Below are positions 1 to 12,700 of a stretch of DNA of 64,000 bases, piece after piece; position 1 is the stretch's first letter, and the number at the start of each line of letters is the position of its first letter. The DNA is taken from positions 45,021,797 to 45,085,796 of the forward strand of contig CM039184.1 of the NCBI GenBank assembly GCA_008360975.2, read 5' to 3'. This stretch comes from Lichenostomus cassidix. Lineage: Eukaryota; Chordata; Aves; Passeriformes; Meliphagidae. Position numbers and translations under genes: made by a program. Under the pieces are notes generated by a model. It was not told the DNA's origin. It saw only the letters and a program-made list of their open reading frames with translations, and searched no databases.

Positions 1-710
1 TAAACATATACTTATATATAATATATGTGTTATATACAATACATACAAGAGGCTTGTACCATCTTAAATGAGTGTTATATATGACCTGGTTTTGGCCTCC
101 AGCAAAAAGCAAGTATTTTTCAAGGACTATGTTTCTTTCTTTTTATATATTTATACCTATCTATACAAATAGATGTATGCATATACATATAAATGCATAT
201 TTAAAAATTATATTGAAAAAGTACTGTTAGGCCTATTATGGCTGAACATTTAAACAGAACATAAATACAAATTTGGATTCTGTGGAACTCTGGCACTTCC
301 TATAGTTTATGGGGGCTTGAATTTGTGCTCAAATTTTTGTGAACATCTATAAAAAAGGATATGATAGCTTAAAAGTATACAGTTCATGTAAATAAGCCTT
401 CAGACTACTAAAGAATACTTAAACAATCATTACCTTAGGTCTTGGCATTGATATACCACCAAAACCATAACTACTTAGTTATTTTGATATTGTGTCATAA
501 CTAAGCTAGTAAGTGGCCAAGTAACCTACTCAAAGAATATGCTGATAGGTGAGACTAGTAACATTTCTATAAAATTACTGTAAAAATCTGAAGCTGTCTC
601 CCCTCTCCCAGATGCAAATCCATAAAACACTGGGCCACGCAAGAGTATTTATCCATTTCAGTTATAGAATACTGACAGATTGCTTAGCAAGATTTCAAAC
701 AGATAATCAC
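1..710 (-). other. FIP1L1: FIP1L1 intron 13 (partial)
   Basis: AT-rich intron sequence. The first 60 bases and about 120-210 are TA-rich simple sequence. No further FIP1L1 exon could be recognised on the minus strand. Confidence 0.7.
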
Positions 711-765
711 CTGTCTATTGTGGGTATGAGGGAAGGTGGAGGACCGCCAGGTGGTGGTGGAAAAC
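711..765 (-). CDS. FIP1L1: FIP1L1 coding exon 13
   Basis: This 55-nt exon has acceptor TGTTACAG|GTTT and donor GACAG|GTGATT. It reads [18 protein letters not shown], matching human [19 protein letters not shown]. It ends at phase 2. The next expected exon (SGHSSGYDSRSARAFPYG) was not seen in 1-710 and should lie left of the window. Confidence 0.95.
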
Positions 766-3700
766 CTGTAACAATAAATTAGGTAAGGAAGGGAGAAAGA
801 AAAAACTACCACCCATCAAAACATAAAAGAACTAGGCTAAGTATACAAAGGCAAACAAATCCCAGGGAGAAAAAAGTAAAAATTGTTTCTGCACAAATGG
901 GTTTTATTTTGTCAGACTAAAAACTACTTTCCAGCTTTACAGAGTAAAACATTAAACATGTATTATCAGTGCTTCAAATTAAAAACTTAATCATTCTTAA
1001 AAACACGATAATTTAGAAGCCTGGCCAAATTTCTGAGGATCTAACAATACTTAATAAACAACAATCAAAACCCTTTACTGCTTAGCTACAAAGAAAATAT
1101 TTTAAAGAAAAGAAGGAAATATACATCTAGAAAACTGGCTGACTAGGTCTACTAGTCAACAGCATTTTCATACAATTTCTCTTTTGCCTGGCATCAAAAC
1201 AACTGAGCCTACATATACATGTAGGGTTTAGTATATCTGACCTTTCATCTATTTAATTGAAAGAAAGTTGAAAAGTTGCACATCAGTTAAGTTCTCATCT
1301 CTTAACCAAATGTGGAAAAAAATCTAAGCAAATTTACCTGGTGGTGGCACTGTTATTGGTATACCTAAAAAAACAACAAATATCAGATATAGTAATAATT
1401 TATTATCTGTAGATCTAAAACCAGATCGAGCTTTCACTACATACATGATCAAGAAGAATGATAACATTTTCTGTGTCCTCATATCAAGATCTCACCTTAA
1501 TACCAAATGTTAAAATTTTAAACAAGCCTTATGAAATCTAGTTTCTAATTTAAATTCTTATTCTTTATGATCTTATTTATTTAGAGGCAAGAATAGTGAA
1601 GAATGACGCTGGGTTCTCTGGAATATGCAAGCTGAGGAAGAGTGATCAATATCAAGGTTCACTAATTCTTGGTGATTTCCCTGACATGAATTCCTACTAG
1701 CATTAATCCCATAGGATTAAACAAACTGTGAAATATAATTGAGCTTTCTGTCCAATCCTGAAGATTTAAAATCTCATCTCTTAGCCAAAGTGTAAATCAG
1801 GAGACAGTGAACTCCAACAGCCAAATTTCTAAATTGCATGAGTCATTTTCTCTTCACCAGAACACAAGCTTTCCAATGCGCACTACTGTTGTTAAGAACA
1901 CTGGGTATCACACCATAAAATGTTTGACAGTGAAACATTTAAAAAACCAAACACTCCTGATGAAAATTCCTGAAAGAAAATCAAGACTAAGAACTCAAAC
2001 TGTTGCACAGCCAGAGTGTTCACTATTTTCTGGTAAATTGTTCTAATTAACAGGTTATTCATGAGCCTAAAATATAAAAAATATATATAATATATAAATG
2101 TTAAACATGTATATATTATATAATAGAGCAATGTTAAGAACATAAACTAGAAAAATACCAGAAGTTCTCTCGAAGTGGTTTATTAGCTCTGCCTTATACT
2201 TTGAAAGATTTCAATTGCTGCACTAAAACCAGTATACTGTTAGCACCACACATGCGCAACTGCCTGAAGATCCATCAGCTAACTATTCATTACAAAAAAG
2301 AAAAAAATTTGTATTAAACAATTAATATATTCCTCATTCACAAGAATTTTATCTTGTGCAGAATTAAGAGTAAAAATATCACCACAATACTAGAAGTCAA
2401 ATAAAAAATTTCACTTGAGAGCCATTCAAGCAAAATAAAGACAGAATACAACTAATACCCAGAGACCAAACGTCCAAATAACTTTAATTCGTTAATGCAT
2501 GGTATTACACAAAAAAAACCCCACACATGCATTTTTTTCCTTAAAAACCTTTAAGAACTTCTAGAGAGTCACAATTAATGCTTATATAATTTTAAAACAG
2601 AAGCTAATTTACTTGATGGTATCACAAAGAATGAAAGATTCTATGTGCCAAGTTGACAGAAACATCTAAAAGATCTAAAAAGATCTAAACAAAGGTTTTT
2701 CCTCACCTCGTTCACTAACACAAGAATATGACACAAAGCAAGAAACAAAAATCGTAAGTGTCAGTTAATGGAAAATAAATAATTTCTTAACTCTTCACTC
2801 CTTGGCCTTCTAAGTGCACAAAAATATACTTGTAGCATCACCTGGCAATTCCTTCTTCTGCAAAAAACCACTCTATTTTGTCATTTCTTGCTACATTGGA
2901 CTACGTTGTACCAGTGCAAGAAGGTGGCTTAGTATAGACCTTGTCATGTCTCTACAACATCGTTGTGCTGCCACAAAGATACATCCACTCTAAACCTATA
3001 TACTCAGACTTGTGTGTCAAAAGCAACCCAAATGTCGTTAGTGCACCATTTTACCTAACATGCTCAAAATTGCTTTCAGGACATTGTATGCCATCCTACT
3101 AACTCAAGGCTGCTAAATATTTACAGAAAATCAAGTATGCTTTACTAAAGGAAAGCAATGCCACATGTGCTCTGCTTGTGGAGTAAAAAAATCAAACATG
3201 AACAACACTGTCAGAGCATAACAACATACTGCAAATTAGCTGAACTATATAACAGCCTTCAGAAATGTAATATAACTCAACTTGGATCTCTTGCCACAGG
3301 CTAAATTAGGTCAAATTCTCTGTATCACAAGATAAAAACTACACGCTTAGGATGCTGAGGCTGAGCAGTCACTCATCCTGGTATATATTGCAAAGTTATG
3401 CAACAGAAGTTCAATATTTCAGAGAAATTTCTTTTTTTTAAAATCATGTCACAAATACATGTCACAGTTTAACTACATGTTTAAACCAAAGCACATAATC
3501 AACTTTTAAGGCCAAGTTAACAAGCACCCATGTGTTGCTTTAGATGAAAATTACTCCAGCATAGCAATAAACCTAGCAAACAGAAACTAGTACATTTTTT
3601 TGCCACAGCCAGTCATCTTCTAGGACTATTTGAGAATTTTCTACATTTGCACTTTGAATTGTTCCAGGACTTGTTCCTCAAAAAAGATTTGAATCACAAG

Positions 3701-6700
3701 AGTGAATGAATACAGAACAAGAGACCTAACTTCAAAGCAAGATCTTTTTTCAAAGGCACTTTTGGAGGATGTTTTATATTTGGAATACTTAAATTTTCTG
3801 GCAAGTAGTCCCAGTTTAATATTGGGTAAGTGTAGTTTTTTTACTCCTCCTCCAGTGAACCTAGGAGGGATGGCAGAGTCTATTTTAGGAACAGCTTTGA
3901 TGATAAAAAGCTGGCAACAGCACAATTAAAACGCAGACTTGAGGAAACCAAATCCACAGCTCTTAATCGTTATTTTCAAATCTACTCGAAGCACGGAAGG
4001 ATGTTCCAGAAGACCTTCTGAACAAGCCTGTGTCATAAACCTGCCTGCAAAGCATGAGACTAAAGCCAAACCTGCTGGCTTGATCCACAACACATGTGGA
4101 TTTCTTTCACTTTTCAAAACTCGACAGGTGAGCGGTTTCATAAGAACAGTCCAGTATGTCACCTGTATGTGACATCCCTGCACCAAGTGCATCTGGGGTG
4201 TCTCTGGGGGTGGTTCTAAGGTTTTTAATAATATACAGCTTAGAACACCTTTTCTGAACCTAATTACAATTAAAATAATTACTTTCTAAAAACTTGCAAT
4301 GCATTAAAGATGTTGTTTTATCACAAAGGTTTAAATGAAGCTTAAAACTGCAGCAAGCATTCCTTCTCTTTCTGTCTCCTCCCCTGCAGTAAGGAAACAT
4401 CACAAAATTGCTAGAGCACTAGCATATTCTCACTTCGGAGACTCTATTATTTTGTATTTATGAAAAAAAGAAAGGGAAAGAAGCAGAGAATTATTTAATC
4501 TTTATATCACTTCTCCCCTGTTTTCTAGGTGTTGTGATTTTTGTGCATGACCATCTCTGCAGAAAGCCAGAGCCTGCCAGGCAGAATGAGTTAACTTTTA
4601 AAATTAGGGGTGGCAATTGAAGAAGCAACTTCTTCCATGAGGGTTTAAACCCTATAAAGGCCCACGTTAGTTGCACTCAAATAATGTTACTTCTTTGCTT
4701 ATACATAAGGGCATTAAGAGAACCTTTTAAAAGATCCCCTGTGCAAGCTGAATAGCAAATAAACTGCTCAGCATGATTTTCAGAACGAGTCAAGCAAAAG
4801 AATCCAAAGAACAGTAGAAATAAGGAAAGAAGCTCCACCTTAAACCAGTCTCTTCTGTAGACAAATGCATCACTTTCCTAATCAAATGCACAAAGATTCT
4901 TCATCTACTTTAATTTCTCACTGACCATTCTTCTTAGTTTCTTGCCAATTCCTTTTGAACTTAATGCCTTAAAATGACAAGTACATGTAACTGTACTACT
5001 TGTGCAAATGCCCATGGCACTTCTCCCAGTAAATTTCCATATATATCAAATTTCAATAAATGTTCAGCAAATATCAGTAAATCTCAGAACAGATTAAAAA
5101 TGGGAAGAGTTCTCAAAGAGCCTTGATTCCTCTAAGATTCATAGACACAGAACACCAGAAAAAAACGTCAGGGACTAATAGGACTTCTAACTGAAAAAGA
5201 GGATACAGCACAAATGCAATACTTATCAGACTTTCAGGAATTCATACATGCTGTGAGAGAAAAGGGGAATTAGAACTCCTCTTGCAGCTTTGACCTTAGA
5301 CATCAGAGAATCAAACTTGTGACACAAATTAATGGTATGCATACTTTTAGTTAAAAGGTTTGTAGAATGATGTGTCAACATGTACCTCTCAATTGCATTA
5401 ACAGTTATTGAATTACAGAAAACAGCTTCTCACTTCAAACATTTTCAAGAACACAAGAACCAGCATTTAGTCTTTAGGTAACTATTTACTATATGGGATT
5501 ATGCTTACTGAGAAAGTAAAAATAAGTTTCTAGTTTTGCCTTACAGATGTATTTAAGAAAAGAGCAGAACACAAAATTCTGAAATTCTGCACAATGCACC
5601 TCAAGCATTTGAAGTTAACAAATCTCTCATTATTCACATTCTACCTAGTGCAGAATATTTACCTGGTGGGGGAATCAGAGGCGGAGCAGTACTGACAGTT
5701 GGAGGGGGTGGGAGGAAAGGAGGTGGTGGAAGGTGGGTAGGTGGAGCTCCTGGAGGGAAAAATGGAGGTGGCTTGGTAAAACTGTCTACTTCAGGATTAG
5801 AGCGTTCTGAAAGAACCTGTAAAATATCAAACTCTAGTTACAATTGCTATGTGAAAAGGGTAAAAGACAGGTTTCCACTCTTTCCAGTAACTAAAATAGG
5901 AAAGTATCACTGCACATCTAAAGAGCCCTATTCAGCTGCTGTAAGTTCAACCTGCATACCTATGTTCAGTGTCCCCTATTTGCCAAGTGCCTTTAAAGTT
6001 CTAAGAGCAGCCAACAGGGAACAACAAACCTAAGACCTGAGTGGGAATGTAAGCCATCTGAATATGGTCCAAAATACCACCTTAAATTTATGTAAAGGAA
6101 AACGTTTAAAAATCAATATGAAAAGCATGAAAACATCCCAAGGCTGTAAATTACTTAAACAGTCTGAAAACAGATGAAAAACACATGGCAATGTTTTCAA
6201 TATTAGCACTACAATCCATTATTGTTTTCACAGTTTACTCTTAACCTAAGTTGGCAAGAAAATGCAATTAGGGCACCAAGCAACCCTGATCCTTCTCTCT
6301 TCTCTGATTTTCCAGGAGAGAAGTTTATTCCATCTTAATAGATTTAGTTGCTTTGTTAGGATAATAAAAGCCTGAAGATTAAAACCATAAAGACTAATCT
6401 TGCAATTTATGATAAAATACTACAATATAATTAAAAACAACCTACTATTAACTATTAACTCATTCACACCTTATTTTCATAAGACGGCATTTCTCAAACT
6501 GCATAAAAGGGGGCTTTCACTTCCAGCATTAGTGTCTGGCAGGAATAGGGGACAAATGGGCAGTTTAAATATTTATCTTTGTCACTCCATAAACAAAACA
6601 GAATATCACACAGATCTAGCAGAGCCAGTGCTATCTCCTAGATTGTAAGTCTGCAACATCGCTCATCTCTTTTCATTAACAGGTATATACCAAAACATTT

Positions 6701-9700
6701 CTCTTTTGAAATTTATCAAATATTTTATCTTAATATATTTCCATAACTGCCAAAACTTTATTCCTGAACTTAAAGCTACTTAGGTATTATTCATTCATAT
6801 ATGCTGACATTTTAATCAGAAACTATGGGCAAAGCAAAAACTTCTTTTAGTCAAAAACAGAATGCAAAACTGCAGTGTAAAACCTGTATGTTGCTGTTTT
6901 CATTAGCACGCCGTCGTCCTTCCACCCTGCTGATAGTGATGCTCTGTCCAATCACATCTATTGTGCCAGATATTCGCCTGCAACACAGGACAAATCGGAA
7001 TCAACAAGCAGAATCAGAAAAGGAAAAAAAAAAAGAGAGAAGAAAGCTTTATGTACTTCTCTCATTCTACATGGCAAAAGTTCTTTCTCCTGTAGAAACT
7101 ATAAGACTGTTTCTGAAGAACATTAAAGGTGATACCTTTGCTGAATGATGCAAGTGTATAGAACTAAACAATGTAACAATAAGCACTCCTTGAATAAACA
7201 AACACAAAGGCAGACTCTACTGCAGTCTCCTTCCACCCTATAAAAAATAATACTTCTACTCTTCTGTTACAAAAAAACCCCAAAAAACAAAAATCCCCAA
7301 ACAAATAAAAATATCGCAAAACTTCAATAAGAGTATATTAAACGGAACTTTTGCAAACATCTAATGTAAAATAGCTATAAACTATCAATTAGAAATAATT
7401 TCTAAATTGCATGAAATCATAATGAAAGATCCTATGGAAGATCAAACAAAGGTAAGATAGAAGAAAAAACGTAAGCATAAAACATAAACACTAAAATTCA
7501 AAGTATAATCAATCTCTCAAAATCTTCAGTAAATTAACCACAGGGGAATATACTGATACAAAAGAAGTGCTCCAGGCACCAGACCAGAAAATATGACAAG
7601 TAATTGAAAGTCACCTAGTAAAACTAACACCTGGTATTTGCGACAATGGGAACATTTGTGACTATATTTTGATGAGAGGAATAATCTAAAGTACAGTGAA
7701 TTTTCCTGTTCGGAGCCCTGAAACACCAGCAACCAAGGTTTATAGAAAATTTATAACTTTGATGCAGTTATAACCAAAGCTGTCTGTCTAAGAGTTATAA
7801 AAAACAGGTTGGATTAAAGCCCTGAACAACCTGGTCTAGGGGGAGATGTCTCTGCACATGACAGGGAAGGTTGGGGTAGATGATCTTTAAAGTCCATTAC
7901 AACCCCTTAACTTGCTATGATTCTACCTGCTCTGCAGCCCATTGTTGATTTCTAAAAGAGGTTAAAAAGTAGGATTCACCTAGGTCAATTCTGCTAGAAA
8001 ATGAGGTAAAAATACTACAGTGCTGACGGTTAAGGCATAGCTATGTCTCACCTATAAGGGAAACCACAGTAGATAAAACTGATAATATTTACCAAGAGCA
8101 TGATATAAAACAGTAAAAGAATGATTGGAAAAAAAGCTTCCTGAAATTTCCTTAGAAAAAAATCCACAGAAAGAAAAAAATACTTCCAGTTTCAGAAGAC
8201 AAGTTCTTGTCTTTTTTATATCTAGTGTACTACTAACCCCATGAATACAAATATTAGGCAGAACAACTGGAAATTGGAATTACAGGCTCAGTGTTCTGCC
8301 AGACTGGTAGCTTGGACTCCAGTTCTCAGATACCTAGATTCCAATGCAACTGAAAAAGACACAGCAGACACTAGAGCATGAAGAAACAGTTATCCCAGAG
8401 ATAATCTGAAGTTCCTTAGCAGACTGCAATACTGAGGATGATCCAAATGCCTGTCCTCTAAGCTTTTCACTATCTGGGCTTAGAGCTTCCTCCTGGATTT
8501 TAAAGCAAGCTTATTAAGCACAACGGTTTAGAGTAAAAAAAAACCCAGAGCAATATGACAAGACTCTGAGAACATATCTGCAAAATAAAACAGTATATAC
8601 TATACAGCAATATACACTCTACAACAATAACACAAATTTAAGAAATTCTCTGGTCTTCTAACACCTCATCCTAGAAATTAGATTGTTCCAATAATCAACA
8701 CCTGCTTTTCTAAACTTCCCCAGTGGTCTTGCATGGCCTTCCAGCACTGAATTATTAATTTGCTTTCAGTAACGAAATTGAGACCATAGGTACTACAAAA
8801 CAGTTATTAAGACAACTGTTTTCACCATCTGAGTTTTCACTGACAGTTCATTTGGTTTTAGAGTTCTAAGACACTTGTTCTCCTCCATCACTGGTATCTT
8901 GTCTTAATTATCTAAACTATATCCTGGAAAACTCATTTTACTTAGCTTTAGTCTTTCTGTATAACAGATGACACTAGCCTACAGCAAAAAGTCCCTGCCT
9001 GGCTCACCCCACTGATTTACAGGGCTTCCCCTTGGGAGCAATGGACACAGCAGAATTAAGGCTCTTCCTCTCTTGTACTGTTTGCACACTGTCAGCAACT
9101 CTTGGAATCAGCACTGAAAACACACACAGTGACACCAGTGCAAGAATACTGGGCATTAAAGCAATATATGCCTCAAACATATTACAATAATATTAACCTG
9201 GGCTTGGGAAGCAGCCCAAACACACCACTGCAAAATCACATGAAGCAAACCTAGGCTACAAATTAGTTGGTTCCTAGACATCAATTTTATTCAAATGAAC
9301 AGAGCTTTCACTTAATTTTTTTTAGATTCTGATGAGTACACCTGTACTCACTCAATTTCACTGAGATGGTGCTTTATAATTAATATTTAAATAATGTTGT
9401 ATAGGATTATGTCCACTGTACTTCCCAACAACTGCCAAGAGATTTAATTTTCATAATGATGGATGAGTTTGGGCATTTGCCATCATACCTTGAAGTTGAC
9501 AAATTCTCTATTTCCAAGACTGCAATAATAATTTCATTAAGTACTCTGCTAAAAGAGCTTGAACTTGAACAAGAGGAAGCATAGATTCAGTTGCAAATGG
9601 AGCAGCAGATGACACCTTGAATCACAGGTTAAGTCACACACACATTAAGTCACAGCAAGCTGGCACAAGGAAAAATTTCCAAGACTCCCTAGACATTATC

Positions 9701-12700
9701 TAGAGCAGTGATAAGATGTTAAGCAGGCACTCTGCAGTTTCTGTCTCAGTGCCGCAAGCAAAGAGAAGGAAGGGCTTGGTTTGCCCCTTACGCAATCAAG
9801 GCACCTGGGATACAGATGCATTCTCCTGGGATACAGATGGATCCACTGGAACATGAAAAGGCAGTCCACATGTGTGGGATGCACATGAACCCACAGCAGA
9901 GTTCATAGAAAGTGTAGCTTGAAAGGAACATTCCAGCAACTCTTGAGTTATTTCACCCTAATTAGAGAATGGTTATTTATGAGCTATTTGCACTAAGAAT
10001 ACCACTCTCCATGGAGATTTAATTCAGAAAGATAACTCGATCTTATTTGGCAAGCTGAGTTTAGATTCTAAAGAACGAAGAGAAACAGGGGAAAAAAGAG
10101 GAAGAAGAAGAAAAAAAGAAGGCAAACCCAGTTATTTTCCAAGTTCATGGCTTCATAAATCCTTATTCTTACCACAGATTAAATAAATTATCTGTTTTTT
10201 GGAACACCCCTATATGATTTTTCAGAATTCAGAAACAGACTAATTATTGGATGCCACATTTATTTAGTAGATTTACAGTATAGTCTAACATGTATGGAAT
10301 TATAATATGCTGCAATATGCTCATCTTTCTTGTTTTGCTTGTGTGTTACATGTTTTATTTTCCTTCTCTTGAGGACAGCCTCAACTTTGCTGAGCTCACC
10401 ACAAATCGATATAAATAAGAACCAAACAGATTTACCACAAAACCATTTGTATAGAAAATAGACTTTTTTTTCAAAATAATATCTGCATTTCCATCACTTA
10501 GTCTTGCAAAGCTAGTTAATGGAACAAGAGAAACTGGTATACTTTCACAGTAATGAAATATCAAAAATCCATTTTCTATAGAAAATCTGTTTACAGAGAA
10601 GACCTAAGTACAGACAAAGCTGATAAATAGCCCATTGCACAGACAGGCTAATTTCTCGGAAAGCAAAATTAATTTAAATGTAATGTACAAGCATTACATT
10701 TAAAAAGCATAAATGGAGGTCTAAAACTAAAAAACTGGCAGAAAAAGTTTAATGATGGAGAGCTGTTATAGGTAGTACTTGAATGAGAAAATACAAGCCT
10801 TTGCAGCCAGCTTATAAATGAGACTTATGCTTATTTCTCTACTACTAAAGAAAAACTATCTCACAGTCCTCGAAAAATGACATAAGGAAAAGCACTGGTC
10901 TGAAAATAAGTTGTTTCTATGAAGCAGTTGGTTAGGACACATTTGAAATATGTGAAATCCTCTCAATGGTCTAGAAAGCACTATAATCAAAAGAGGTTCC
11001 TTCAGGTTTGTACCATAATTGTGACAGCACACACAAGAAATCTTTAATTAACTCCCTGTAGAGAACAAATACCTTATTGTTTATATACAATGTTCATTTA
11101 CTAAACTATTTCCATTATGATCTAATTCCTCCTTCAGGGTTATTCAACACTTTATGCTACTCAATAGCTCTAAGTATCACAGAATCAAGGCAAGAAATTC
11201 AGGTGTCATTTCTTAACAACTAATACCTCAGCTATGATTAAGACAGCCACTGTTCAAGCAACACTTCCCAGAGATACATTGTATGAACAAGCACTGATTT
11301 TTTCTTTTAATTACACATTTAGGATCCAATTCTAGTGAATTAGCAACATTTATTTGCTGGTGAGCGATATTACTGTTTCTACTTTGTCAACTACAACTTT
11401 CATATTGATTAGGACTAATATTGCTCAGAGGTTTTTGGGGGAGTTTAGAGACAATTTGCAATCACATGCAAACAACTACTGTACTCAAAAAAGGTAAAAA
11501 CATAAGCACAAAATTATTTTAATGTTTTTTTACAAACAAATGAAGCAAAAGTAAATACAACTATCTGTCCCCAGACTTGCAATTGAAGAGCAATATGTAA
11601 CACAATGTCCACGTGTAAAATCACCCATGAAGCAATATTGCAACTCTGACTAGTAAGTGAGGAACTAAAATGTTAAATGAACATCATGCCCTAAGTCATT
11701 TTTCCCCTTTACCTTAATTCCCGTTATTTGTGTCTCCTGTATTGTTCCTACCACTTTCTGATGCTTGAACTGTCTTTTCTGGAGGCACTGTTTGTAAACG
11801 AGAAGAGCTGCTGCTTCTTCTGGTGAGGTCAATTGCCTAGGTCCTTCTGTTTTCTTACCAACCCCCACACCAATGCTGCTATACCAAATTGTATCAATTT
11901 TCCCTCCCTTTCCCAAAATATATCAACTCTGGCTAGAAGCTGAAGGAAGTTTTACTGCTACAGGAAAAATGCTTCCAGCAATTTCTCAACAAGGCTTTTG
12001 CAAATGTCACATGGCATAAAGGCAATTATTTTAAATTATTGAAGAGCTGTATTGCTGAAAATTTTCTGCTTACCTAAAATAAACACTCTAACTAAAGAAA
12101 GAAATTAGTCCAAACCTATAAAACATTGATTGGTTATACAGAAGTTAGTAATACAGGCTCTTATAAACAAAAAATAATAGATGCATTATGGAAAAGTCAT
12201 TGAAGTAGAAGTGTATATAATCCACACAGCTACTGAGCTACTCTCAGACTTCTGAGCATAGTTTTCTTTCAAAATCTCTTCTGACCACTTGGTAGAAATG
12301 CTGTTCTTTACAGAAGAATCTATTTTAAGCATGTGTATCCATAGGAGCAGGTGTTCAACAACAAAAGAAGTCAGTTTTGTCATTTTAACAACTTATAATT
12401 ACAGTATTCACACTAAAATGTATACAAAACAACCTATTCTAACTACTGGAGTACACAAGTGATACAACTGTCAAAATGATATGTCACAAAGTGATATGTC
12501 AAAGTAAATGACACAAAGCGACACAGTTGTCACAACAACTGCAAATTTCACACAACCACAGAATCTAAGCAATGCATTTTTTCTACAACTTTAAACTTGA
12601 CTACATTTTAATATCCTGGTCATTAATTACTTCCTAAAGTAGTTTACAGGTTGTTTGTCCACCACTGAGATGGATGAAGAATTGAAATCTTTTAACAAAA

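Noticed and set aside
11665..11916. 83-codon minus-strand frame covering the decayed cassette exon
   Set aside because: It is the third reading frame, crosses both exon borders and has no relation to FIP1L1. The similarity to the human exon is in the other frames.
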